Assembly: GCA_964036665.1 (NCBI GenBank)
Contig: OZ038528.1
Coordinates: forward strand, 5,400,501 to 5,464,500
Source: Gordius sp. MW1
Taxonomy: Eukaryota; Nematomorpha; Gordioida; Gordea; Gordiidae
Length of the DNA stretch: 64,000 bases
Direction of reading: 5' to 3'
In this document: piece after piece, positions 24,532-34,892 of the stretch
Numbering within the stretch: the first letter of the stretch is position 1
Layout: the number at the start of each line of letters is the position of its first letter
The notes under the pieces: model-generated
Database searches by the model: none
Told to the model about the DNA's origin: nothing
What the model saw: the letters and a program-made list of their open reading frames with translations, nothing else
Translations under genes and position numbers: made by a program

Positions 24532-25020
24532 TTAATTTTTAACTTATTCTGCAGTCCCTATTTGGCAAACCAACATCTCAGCTGCCGTCAAACGATTTTA
24601 GATTCTAATAAATCCATTCGACTTCGACCTAAGTTGATAACTCATCGATCGCCATAGATCACCCTTGTCCTTCCAAAGGTCCTTCAATTTCAACATGTAT
24701 TCTTTCTCGGACATCACTAGGATTTTCTATGGATAAAACAGAACCTTTGAACATTGGGTCTGTTTTCCTGACTCCTTTTTACCCATAATTCAGCATCGTT
24801 ATCTATCTAAGGCCACCAAGCGTTTAATCCTAGTCGACTTTTTATGCCTCAAATACCAGGCTTCACCTGATGAATCACATTGAAACCCCGATTGCGTAAT
24901 ATTTTTGGAATATTCAGACGATCCCTATTTAGCAGAATTCCCTCTTTGTAATATATCTCGTTTCTTCATACCCACAAAGGTTTGAAATACTTTCTGATCC
25001 TCGGATCGACTTTTAACATG

Positions 25021-26157
25021 TTTTATGTAGGAGATTTATTTTTTTATGTCACAAAATCTTTTCCCTTCTTTTTGATCAGACCCAATATTCAGAATTCAAA
25101 AGTTCATTGACATATTCATCGTGTAAACTTAGAAAGCAGGGCTAATGATCAACCCAAACAAGTCCAAAATCCTCTCAAGCAATTTACCTCTTATCCTGAT
25201 CTTACTTTTCACACCCTTATAACATTGCATCCTAGACCCAATATATTATATTCCTTCTCATTATTTGTATCCCTCAATTTGCAGATGTGATTCTGTGTCT
25301 TCACTTCCTTGTTAGAAGCGTAACCATTCAGATTTCTTTTAATAAACCATTGCATTATCCGAATCGTCCACCTTGCTATGCAAACTTAGCCTTTAAACCT
25401 GGGAACAGCACTTTATAACGAGGAGCATTACTTATGGAGATTTGCATTTTAGTTCCATGGGTATTCAAGATTTATGAAGAGCGATGGAAGAACTGAACCT
25501 TAGTGAACACACCATGGTGGAACTCTTTTAATGTACCTTTGGATGTCTATACTTTGGTTTTTACGTTTCCATACATGTCCTTTATTTACTTTATATAAAC
25601 TTCGAATAAGCTCCTTCACATTAAATTCCCCTATACTCACCCGCCCACAGACATCGGAAACAGAAGACACACTTTGTCCAATTAAAATTCAATAAAAATA
25701 CGGCTCTACCCCACCCCTTAAAAGAACTGAGTTTATCCGGCAGGATTCGGGCAAAGCTAATAATTATGACAATCGTTTATCGGGCCCAAGCCGAAAATTA
25801 AGGGTTGCCTTCAATGACCGATGCTCGCTCCCGCAACCCTATATACACATCATGTCAAATATATAAAATGTTATGTTTAAAGTGGGGAAATGAACCTACG
25901 CTCCAATGTGTAGATAAAGATATCTGGTTGTTGCTGCAATATTACCAAGGATATTAAAAGCACAGCTTAAATAAATTTGAGTCTAAAACTCCTTCCATAT
26001 TTATTAAAGCAAGTAATTCTTTAAATTTAGGCTGATAGAATGTTCAATTTTTAATTGTTTTAGGTATACCAATGTGAGAATATTCAATACAAAAACCTGT
26101 TTTACCCCGCATTCGTAATGACGCGCGAAAGCGAAAAAAAGCGAAGTGAATTTTCGG
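25021..26157. other. Degenerate repeat DNA, possibly the rest of the gypsy element
   Basis: No frame gives a clear match. On the minus strand near 25560-25700, AGTTTATATAAAGTAAATAA followed by AGGA resembles an LTR promoter, but no LTR boundaries or second copy were found. Weak inference only. Confidence 0.3.
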
Positions 26158-26496
26158 GCTAATTTATCAAACTTTTCATTTTTTTATTATATTTAATATT
26201 CACAGTGAAATTTATCATATATCAAAGGTATTCATTGATAAGATCGTAATTATTCTATAAATATATACAATTATATAAAAAATAAAATACATACATACCA
26301 AATTCAATTTTTTGACCAATGCGCGAAAAATACAAAATGATTTGTATCTTATTTTTGTTCGCTTTTTGCCGCGGTCGAAAATAATCGTCTGCGGTTTCAC
26401 TATGAGCACCTCATATTTACAATTGTTGTTTTCGTGATATATGATAAAATTCACAAAAGATTTTAAGAAAAATAATGAAAAGTTTGATAAATTAGC
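26158..26496. mobile_element. Fold-back MITE
   Basis: The left end GCTAATTTATCAAACTTTTC and right end GAAAAGTTTGATAAATTAGC are near-perfect inverse repeats, with further pairing inside (TTTATCATATATCA with TGATATATGATAAAAT). Length 339 bp, non-coding. No target duplication recognised. Confidence 0.8.
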
Positions 26497-28767
26497 AAAA
26501 AAATTCTTATGATTTAATTGTTTCCAACAAAAAATTTATTGAAATGGGGCCGCAATTTATCCAATAATAAATTAAGCTTTCAAGTGAATCTATCTACCTT
26601 ACTTTTTATCAAATTGCAGTGGTAGCGATTAGTTTTATCCTTAAACAAATGATGTTAAGTTGAATATAATAACTAAAGCAATAATTAGCTGAATTTTGAA
26701 TATTCACCAAGCTTGTGTTTGTAAGTGTATAAAAATAAGATCCGTCATCACCAATTAATTAATTAAAATCACAGAAATCATAGGTTGAATATAACAAATA
26801 TTACCATTTTCTCGCCAATGTAATTATTGGGTAAATGTTAATTATAACGTAATATAAACAAAGAAATTTGGCGTAGAGTCCGGCAAGTCTATTTATTCGA
26901 ACCCGATCCAAAAACTCTTTTAATTTCAGCTGACACCTAATACAAAAGTAAATACTATTTTTTGACCCAAACCTAATTGAAAAAGTATTATAAAAAATTA
27001 ACCAGGATACAAAATCCCTTTAACAAAAAAATTGAAAATTTTAAATTCATGGAACACAACAATGAAGCATGTGTTTTCAATTAGCCTCTTTGTACAATTT
27101 TTTAACTTATAAAAATCAAATTAATGTTAAACATACCAATAAAAACAAGTTTTGAGGCATTGAAATTGTATTCACAAGCACACATAAGATAACTTAAAAC
27201 AATTTCATTTATTAATGCCCTGAAGGAAAATTTATAGTAAACACTATTAATTAAGAAACAAACATTGTGTTTGTAATGACTGCACAGATTCCAGTTGAAA
27301 AGTCAAAGTTGTAAAAGGCAAAGTAAATGTATGTAAATTCATATGATATTAAAAATATGATATGATTTTATTTTGTATAAACAATAAAACTATTTGAAAG
27401 GTATAGATTTATATTTTATTGATATATTAGTTAAATAAATCTAACAAGTATACTATGTACACTATGGTATTTAATTATTTAAGTTAACACTATAGACTAT
27501 TGTTGAAATCGCACAAACACGTTAATAATATTACGATATCCTATTATGCGATAGTCTATAAAGTATAGAAGGTTATCTTGTTCCATTCCTAAGTTTTGAA
27601 AAGTTTGTGGAGCCTTTTAATGTAAGGCACAATGCCATGGAAAAGAAGAGGTGGAAGCCAATGTTCTTCACTAAGCATTGATTAATAGATTGCTCACTAG
27701 ACTAATCTGCCTTAAAAAAGCACGTCTGCTATTTATAAAACAAATAAATTTTAACATTTTTAATATTTTAAGACTAAAATTACTTAATATAATTATAAAA
27801 CATTATTTAAGTTATAAATTGTCAGAAGCTAATGGTATAACGCACAATATTAGGAAATAGTTTTTAAAAAAACATTACTTGAATAAAACAATTCATAAAC
27901 CTACATTAGCAAATCCTTTATTTACATTCATAATATTTTTTATTGTGCAATAGGGGCTAATTTCATAATAATTTATAAATTTAGAAAAAAAAATTTGAAT
28001 GAATGATATTGTTAATTGAAACTGCAAATTAACATAAATTAAATGTTATTGATTTAAATTAAGATATCTTTAGTTAATTTATTGCAAACACATTTTAAAG
28101 TTTGGGAAGCATTAAAATTCAAGGTATTTGACTATAATATTATTGGATTTATATACAAGAATTACACCTGTTAATGGTCAGTTGTCCACCCCTGCCTTCT
28201 ATAGTAACTCAGCCCAATCAGCTAAACTGAGACCTTCCCTCTTTCTCTCATCTTTGATTTACACTTTAAGTTAGCTAATATACTCCTTTAAATAAACTGG
28301 AAATTATAAAATATCTATTTATGTTCAAAACAGCTAATTCAGATTGTTATATCTTGATTTATTGATTGACTTATTTTGGCAGGTACAACATAAACTTTTT
28401 TATTTTTATTGTTATACATTATAGCATGTTTTTTGAGCTTTGCCCATTGGTAGATTTCTGTCCAAAGCTTTGTTGAGATTTTGCTCACATCTAAGTCTAT
28501 TTAAATACCATTTAACACTTCAGAGGTGAAAATGTTAACACGGATGGTATTTGGGGTAATAATTACCATAAAATTTAATAGCAATAACTTAGATATTTTA
28601 TAATATAAACTTTTCAAAATTTGCATGAATAATATTTCAACTCTTATACGTTCATTAATATATTAATTTGGCTATTTGATCAAGTGGTTTAAATTTTCTC
28701 AAATAATTAGAGCTACCCCCATAAAATTTACAGCATTTTTAAACGTTAAAGTTACATTACCTGTAAT
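26497..28767. other. Very AT-rich intergenic DNA, nothing recognised
   Basis: No recognisable coding match, RNA gene or clear element termini in about 2.3 kb. Small ORFs such as 27678-27860 look like chance. Confidence 0.5.
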
Positions 28768-29231
28768 TAGAGCTGTTAAAGGAACTAGTTCCTTTTTTTG
28801 TAAAAAACAGAACTAATAAGTTCCTTTTTAAAATCAGGAACTGGAACAAGTTCCTTTTTTTTCTCAATTTATCGCAAAACGAACTACTTACAAGTTCCTT
28901 TTGCCAATTTCAATTTGCATTAAAAAAATTTAAATTAATTTATAATTTAAATATTATTTTATTTAAATAAATTTTTCGACTTATGGTATTTTATAAAAAG
29001 TTCATTTGTTTTTAATTTTTATCATATTCCTAGTAATAGTTAGTTTATAAATATTAAATATCCTTGTAGTTTCACATGTTTGTACAAACGTCGAGTCTAG
29101 CTAATTAATAGATTTTTGGATCTTTTTAGCAAAGAAATTTGTCGGCGGCTATTCTCCATCCTGCTTTTAAAACAGATTGGAATTGGATTCGCAAAGAATG
29201 CGCTGCAAACATGAAAGCAAATATATTTTAG
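28768..29231 (+). pseudogene. hAT transposon fragment: repeated end plus transposase C-terminal piece
   Basis: TAGAGCTGTTAAAGGAACTA starts a hAT-like terminus. It is followed to about 28920 by several copies of AAGTTCCTTTTT or its inverse. From 29136 a short frame reads NLSAAILHPAFKTDW then NWIRKECAAN and stops at 29229-29231; this resembles the helix near the C-terminus of hAT transposases that contains LxPxFK. The matching right terminus was not found, so the element is truncated. Confidence 0.55.
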
Positions 29232-29396
29232 ATGATATCAATTTGTTTGTTCCTTAATCTCAACAGGCTGGACCTAGTTTATCAGAAATGGATTTTTTTT
29301 AAATTAAAAAATGATGAAAAGAATGAATCGTTTGAAAGTTTTGTGCTTTCTATTACCGTAATTTACGTCTTTAACAGTTTTCCCCATTAAAAAAAA

Positions 29397-29900
29397 CTAT
29401 TTATTAAAAATATAATACGCCATTACCATCAAGTGCCCCTGTGGAGCAGAGAATTTATGTTCAGGGTTCAAAATAATATCATCATTTAGTTTAGGAACTG
29501 GGTATCTATTTGCACTTATTTTTCTAAGTGTGCTTTTGACAGACTTAAAAGTAGGTGTTCCCTTAGGATAATTTTTTAAATCCGGTACATCTCGGAGCCG
29601 TTGAGCTATGACCCAATGATATATTCTGGATAGTTTCTCTTTGGGGTTATTTACAACCTCGGTCCTCAACATATTAATTGTTACAAGATATTCATAATCT
29701 CCTCTAGGAGGCTCATGATTATGGTTTTTTGTGACTTGAGCATAGTCGCTAATCTGTGCTTTAGCTTTGCAGGTTTTAGATCTGCATTTATAATAGGTGG
29801 TATTGTTAAAAACATTAATTTTTGTGTACAAATATTCTTCAAAATAGAGAATAGCCCCCTTTTTTTGAGATGTTAGAAATCTCATAGTTGCTAATAAAAC
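29397..29900 (-). pseudogene. FLYWCH zinc-finger / MULE-type transposase N-terminal fragment
   Basis: The minus-strand frame contains a FLYWCH finger: FLTSQKKGAILYFEEYLYTK, then YYKCRSKTCKAKA, closed by HNHEPP. The next 100 residues (PKEKLSRIYHWVIAQ, FKSVKSTLRKISANRYPVP) resemble the segment after FLYWCH in Mutator-like transposases. It ends at a stop at 29397. No DDE catalytic region was found beyond it. The open frame extends upstream to 30014 into the 86-bp tandem repeat; I doubt that extension, and an acceptor-like TTTTATTAG lies just before CAACTATGAGATTTC. It could also be one exon of a host FLYWCH gene. Confidence 0.6.
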
Positions 29901-29954
29901 AATGAGTATTAACAAAGTATAAAATAAGTTACAATAATCTGTTCCTTGTACGCT

Positions 29955-30298
29955 GGGAGTATATATCTGGGATTGCACAGGGTTAGAAGTACAAACATCA
30001 CCTAATACAATCAATATAAATCTAATATAAAGTTACTTAAGGGACTATATATCTGGGATTGCAAAGAATTAGAAGTACAAACATCACCTAATACAATCAA
30101 TATAAATCTAATATAAAGTTACTTAAGGGAGTATATATCTGGGATTGCACAGGGTTAGAAGTACAAACATCACCTAATACAATCAATATAAATCTAATAT
30201 AAAGTTACTTAAGGGAGTATATATCTGGGATTGCAAAGAATTAGAAGTACAAACATCACCTAATACAATCAATATAAATCTAATATAAAGTTACTTGG
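29955..30298 (+). repeat. 86-bp tandem repeat, four copies in an ABAB pattern
   Basis: Units begin at 29955, 30041, 30127 and 30213, exactly 86 bp apart. Units 1 and 3 read TTGCACAGGGTTAGAAG and units 2 and 4 read TTGCAAAGAATTAGAAG. The alternation implies that a diverged two-unit (172-bp) block was duplicated as a whole. Confidence 0.95.
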
Positions 30299-30385
30299 CA
30301 ACATTCTACTATTTTTGAGCATTGATCCAACATTTTCTATATTTAGTACTACAAAGATTTATAATGTGATTAAATTGACAAGAAA

Positions 30386-30745
30386 TTACTTTGAATATTT
30401 GTGGTTGAAGATGAAGCTAAGCTTGAACTTGTATTTACAACTAAAAAATTTAAACCTATTTGCATAATATTTACTTGGAATGGATGAGATATATGCAGTG
30501 GAATGGGATGCCAAGATTGAACTATTAGCATATTCACTTGGAATATTAGACATATTCAATAAACTTTGATGTGGAATATTCAGATGCTCTTTGGTCACCA
30601 AAAATGAATTTGCATATTTTATAGCCCTCCCTGGACATTTTTTATTTCTACAACGCAGGTAAATTTGAGAATTTTTTCCAGTTTTATATTTGGTGTAATG
30701 ATAATTATTAAAACTATAAATAGGTTGATTTTTTTGAGTTAACAT
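30386..30745 (-). CDS. Second FLYWCH-type zinc-finger fragment (119 codons)
   Basis: It starts MLTQKNQPIYSFNNYHYTKY and continues with IYLRCRNKKCPGRAIKYANS and LVTKEHLNIPH, so it has the Cys-Cys pair and a partial HxH end (LNIPH rather than HNH). The tail is Ser/Tyr-rich and unlike a known domain. It lies upstream, in minus orientation, of the FLYWCH fragment at 29397-29900, separated by the tandem repeat. They may be two parts of one decayed MULE-like element or two exons of a gene. Confidence 0.45.
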   Translation of the reverse strand: MLTQKNQPIYSFNNYHYTKYKTGKNSQIYLRCRNKKCPGRAIKYANSFLVTKEHLNIPHQSLLNMSNIPSEYANSSILASHSTAYISSIPSKYYANRFKFFSCKYKFKLSFIFNHKYSK

Positions 30746-30942
30746 GTTATTCGGAAATTAAAAATTTGAAGTTGGCGCTAAATATCGACAAATTTGGTGA
30801 TCTTCTTGGTGATCTTAAGATCACCATTTGCCTTTAAAAACTTTGCCTTTACAAACGAAACGGACTGCACAATCATTATAAGTTAGAAAAACACATCGCC
30901 CTAAGACCAAATGTTTAACATTTAATCGAGTTTAAAAAAGTG

Positions 30943-31393
30943 TAAAGAAAAGGAGACTAGCACATCACATATGATATTGCTATTTTGGCAAACCATTATG
31001 TCACTCTAGCAAACCCCTCGCCGCGCCCTAGGCGCCCCTGTTACATCACTACTTATGAATGCTTTATACAAAAAATGTAATCATACAAATTTAATTTAAT
31101 TCAAATAAATCCGCATGGAATTAGCTTCAAGTAATCATGGTGGGGAAAAATCGAACACGGAAAAACTACTTGGCAGTAGCACTAGACCACATTAGACAAG
31201 ACAATAGATCCAGCATCGATTTAAAAACAACATCCTCATCTATCGGTTCCACGTGTAATATGCCCCGAAAGTTAAGCATAAGGCACTTCTTCAAGTTTTA
31301 TCTCATAGATGCATAAATGAACGATATACATGAATCTACACCTGTCAGTGCCAATATTTTAATTATAAATCATTGTTTTAAGGTTCAATCAAA
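30943..31393 (+). repeat. Long direct repeat, copy A (about 450 bp)
   Basis: Matches copy B at 34441-34892 with scattered substitutions and small indels. Shared blocks include AAAAGGAGACTAGCACAT, GCAAACCCCTCGCCGCGCCC and ATGCCCCGAAA. Neither copy starts TG or ends CA, so LTR identity is not supported. No coding match. Confidence 0.85.
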
Positions 31394-32795
31394 AGACTTG
31401 ATTTCAAAAACCAAATCACATTGTATTCTTTTTAAAAAAAATTAATTTTATTTGATTTATTTTTGATAAATGGTGTTAAAGAACAAGAGATAATATGCCT
31501 TTATCAATATTTTCGTGGGTTATGAATATAGTTAATGACTGTTTTTTATAATTCGATCTTTATCATATTTTAAAGTCAATCAATAGTATTCTAAAAGCTT
31601 TATGTTTAAAATTGAATGTTGTTAATTAATAATTAAAGGTGATTTATAAATTCAATTTTGGTAAAACATACCTTACGAGTGGATTACGTTATAAATCTTT
31701 AGTGATTTCGAGAGTTGATAAAATTATGTTTAAGAGGTTTTATAGGTCGTTAATATGCTCCTGCTTTTAAATTCATGAATGAGCGCATCTTTAAGAACTT
31801 TTATAGATTATTCATCTGATGATTTAAAATCGTAGCATATCAAATTTTATCATGTCCACATAATTCTCATGGGATATCATAAAGCGAGGTTGACATTAAT
31901 GTATAAGGTATAGCAATAAAATACCATAATTATCATTGAAATTTTATGGCTTTTCTTGTTTTAAAAATATTCAAAATAATATTCAAAGACTGAAATCGAC
32001 CGACAGGGGTTAGGAAATTTACAGCTTTCCGCTGCTTATCGAATTATTGAGTAATATACCGAGGCTGATTTCTTTATATTTGCGGTCTAAAACTTTAACC
32101 CTTATAAATTATGGTCGTGTTAAATTTAAAATTAATCACCGAAGTTAAATTTGAAGCAATAAAGTTTAAAAATTCACAATAATGATATACTTATATTAAA
32201 AATATGCCAGTTAATGGGTCAAAGGTGCAGATGCATTGCCTCGCATAAATCCAGAACCTTATACATAAATTTCTAAATTAAAAAGGTCGAATGGTGATGT
32301 CTATAATAGTGGCAGGACATTAACAAACAAACTTATGGACAATATTTTAAAAGAGATGTTAAAAATATTAAGCTAAATGAGTGGGGCACATTCGTCATAA
32401 AGTAATGACATGTTCTTTTTCATAGTAAGAAGGCTTATTAAATTTTGCATGGCCGTCATGCAGGGGTAAGCACGGTAAAATTTTTGACTAAGTTTAAAGT
32501 TTTTTGGCTAAGGCAGCATGTTAATAAATGTAAAATTGTCGGTAAGAATGTGGTTTGAAGTATTTATGTCTTCATGGGAATTCCCAACAAGCCGTAATCC
32601 ACCTTGATTAGGAAGAACACCCTTCAAATAATTATTAAATGCTTTGTATCGACGCAATCTCCATGTCACCCAAAGTTGGTCCTGGATATTCCTAGTTCGA
32701 ACTTAATTTTTGACTTAAGGTTTTGGGTGATTGGGACTTTTTGGTATCTATAAAACACATTTTAAATATGAAGAATTGAAACTTGAAAAATAGAT
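31394..32795. other. AT-rich DNA between repeats, nothing recognised
   Basis: No coding match, RNA signature or element ends recognised in this stretch between direct repeat A and the G-rich element. Confidence 0.5.
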
Positions 32796-33112
32796 GACAT
32801 CATGGGCGTACGCAGGGGGGGGGGGCAGGGGGGGGGGGCGGCTGCCCCCCCCCTAATTTTAAAAATAAGATTTTTTTCAATACAAAAACCCTCAAGAATT
32901 AAAAAAAAAATTTGTTTTGCCCCCCCCCCCTAATTTTGCTCTGCCCCACCCTCATTAGGCTCTGCCCCACCCTAATGTGGCTCCCCCCCCCTCCGAATAG
33001 TCGAGACCTTTTTTTTTCTTTCTTTTTTTTGCTGACAGGAAAATTTTAGAAAAAAAAAATTTTTTTTAATCTGCCCCCCTCTAATTCAAAACCTGCGTAC
33101 GCCCATGGACAT
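32796..33112. mobile_element. G-rich fold-back element with GACAT duplication
   Basis: The ends are CATGGGCGTACGCAGG and CCTGCGTACGCCCATG (element 32801-33107). GACAT flanks both sides (32796-32800, 33108-33112). The interior has long G and C runs and A/T tracts. One of the clearest copies of this family. Confidence 0.75.
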
Positions 33113-33146
33113 TTGTACCATACAAGAATAAATAGCATGGCCTTAA

Positions 33147-33748
33147 GTTATAAGTAGAGATGCACCGATACCAAGTATCGGCATGGTATCGGCGCCGATA
33201 CCTTGCCAAAAGAATCGGCCCGATACTTTGCTAGTATCGGCAATTACCAAGCCGATACCTTTTTTAATATGAAACTCAAAAAATAATACTTATAGTATCT
33301 CCTACGATTAAAAAATAGAGGACTTTTCAAATTTTTTGAAAATTGTTTCATTTGATTGGCTATAAATATTTCTATGTGGAGTATATTAAACTCATTGACC
33401 ATCTGTTCCGACTGCGCTTTTAAGTAAATATTATTTTATTTTAAAAATTATTATATATTAAGCCTTAGATGGATTCTTTAGATACACTATGGAGTTATTT
33501 TGTTGTGTCAGCAGATGAAAAAATTGTAATCTGTGAATTATGCAAAGCTAAAATAAGTCGTGGGGGCAAAGACAAACATTCCTTTAACACTTCAAATTTA
33601 AGGAAACATTTAAAAACTAGACATTTAGTATAAATTTTTTTTTATTATAAGTATCGGCATGGTATCGGTATCGGCAAAAAAATCTTAAGTATCGGCTGGT
33701 ATCGGTATCGGCACAAAATAGTGGTATCGGTGCATCTCTAGTTATAAG
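33147..33748 (+). mobile_element. Small hAT element with perfect TSD, encoding only a BED zinc finger
   Basis: The element (33155-33740, 586 bp) begins TAGAGATGCACCGATACC and ends GGTATCGGTGCATCTCTA, perfect inverse repeats. GTTATAAG flanks it on both sides (33147-33154 and 33741-33748), the 8-bp duplication expected of hAT. Clusters of GTATCGG lie inside each end, typical of hAT subterminal transposase-binding repeats. It looks like an internal deletion product that kept the N-terminal BED exon (33469-33633). Confidence 0.93.
33469..33633 (+). CDS. BED-type zinc finger, 54 residues (hAT transposase N-terminus only)
   Basis: The ATG at 33469 opens MDSLDTLWSYFVVSADEKIV, then ICELCKAKISRGGKDKHSF and NTSNLRKHLKTRH, ending LV at a TAA (33631-33633). 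It shows the BED pattern: aromatic W/F start, CxxC, then HxxxxH. In autonomous hAT elements this finger contacts DNA at the element ends; here the catalytic domain is missing. It may be translated as a stand-alone DNA-binding peptide, be the first exon of a lost longer gene, or be untranslated. Confidence 0.7.
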   Translation: MDSLDTLWSYFVVSADEKIVICELCKAKISRGGKDKHSFNTSNLRKHLKTRHLV

Positions 33749-34110
33749 CAATCTTATTTTATAACGAGAAAAATTCAAAGATCGCAAAAATTTTGAAGAA
33801 TTGTCAACGGGTATAATAAGCCCTGGAGAAGTTATTTCTATATAACGAAAAATCATTTAATCACATTCAAATAAGATTCATAATAGTGTTGTTATCTAAC
33901 GCGCCTTATTTAACCTAGGCTGTTAAAAGAGTAAACAAACTTAGTACCATCACCTTTAAAAGATTCTATCGCGAGAAAATCTTCCCTAGTGTAAAGATCA
34001 CTTTTTTTAATGATCCTTTCCCCCTATGGGGCGGGCGTTGTTATTTTTATAGCACCGCCATATGTGCCGTATTTTCTAGCTACACAAAAGCTTAGATTAT
34101 TTACACATTA

Positions 34111-34331
34111 CTGTACAGCAGTGTTGTAAAAAGAGATGGGTTTTGTTTGGTGGACCGTTGGTTGTAATTGACTAAACATTAACAGACCAAAGATTTTTTG
34201 GTCTCCCTTCCTTTGGCGACCTCTAAGCTAAGTCAAAACTTGAAAATCTGACCAGAGCCGACTCTTAATCTTAGTTAAGCCAAAGGTCGACCAAACAAAA
34301 AGCCAGCCGTTTTTACACCACTACTGTACAG
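34111..34331. mobile_element. hAT-like MITE with 8-bp TSD (TGTTGTAAAAA family)
   Basis: The element (34119-34323, 205 bp) begins CAGTGTTGTAAAAA and ends TTTTTACACCACTA. CTGTACAG is duplicated exactly on each side (34111-34118 and 34324-34331). Internal similarity to 13847-14010 (GACCAAAGATTTTTTGGTC) places both in one family. Confidence 0.85.
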
Positions 34332-34440
34332 AACAGCACACATCGTGTTGTTGACACAAGTAGCTAACACCCCATTCCAAATCTCTATGACAAAAAATAT
34401 ACCAATGGTCGGTTTGCACTACACACTCATTAAATGTTTC

Positions 34441-34892
34441 TAAAGGAAAAGGAGACTAGCACATATGATATTGCTATTTTGGCAAACCATTATGTCACTC
34501 TAGCAAACCCCTCGCCGCGCCCTAGGCGCCCCCGTTACATCACTACTTATGAATGCTTTATACAAAAAATGTAATCATACAAATTAAATTTAACTCAAAT
34601 AAATCCGTATGAAATTTGCTTCAAGAAATCATGATGGTGAAAAGTGGAACACACTAAAAAACTACTTGGCAGAAGCACATAGACACATTAGACAAGACAT
34701 TTGATCGAGCATCGATTTAAAAACAACATCCTCATCGATCGGTTCTACGTGTAATATGCCCCGAAAATTCAAGCATAATGCACTTCTTCAAGGTTTATCT
34801 TATAGATGCATAAATGACTAACGATATAATGAATTTATACCCTATCAGTGCCAAATTTTAATTATTAATCATTGTTTTAAGGTTCAATCAAA
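34441..34892 (+). repeat. Long direct repeat, copy B
   Basis: Second copy of the repeat at 30943-31393, in the same orientation, about 3.5 kb downstream. The intervening DNA includes the G-rich element, the BED hAT element and a hAT MITE. Confidence 0.85.

Larger units (their letters stand above)
23430..25020 (-). pseudogene. Ty3/gypsy pol (integrase region) relic, interrupted by a hAT-like element
   Basis: On the minus strand, KPGI followed (after a stop) by GIKSRLGLNAWWP and, after a further stop, IDNDAELWVK (24778-24870) resembles the zinc-binding/linker part of gypsy integrase. Further along, LYNGPHFASQEFEDIFKANG (about 23505-23570) and, after a frameshift, GMIERVIQHLKTI (about 23440-23480) resemble the integrase core (DNGPxF ... 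NGxxERxxQxLK). Order and spacing are right once the 23571-24523 insertion is removed. Several stops and frameshifts show decay. Confidence 0.8.

Noticed and set aside
30943..34892. LTR retrotransposon bounded by the two 450-bp direct repeats
   Set aside because: No TG/CA ends, no primer-binding site or polypurine tract, no gag-pol in between, and the inner DNA is other elements.
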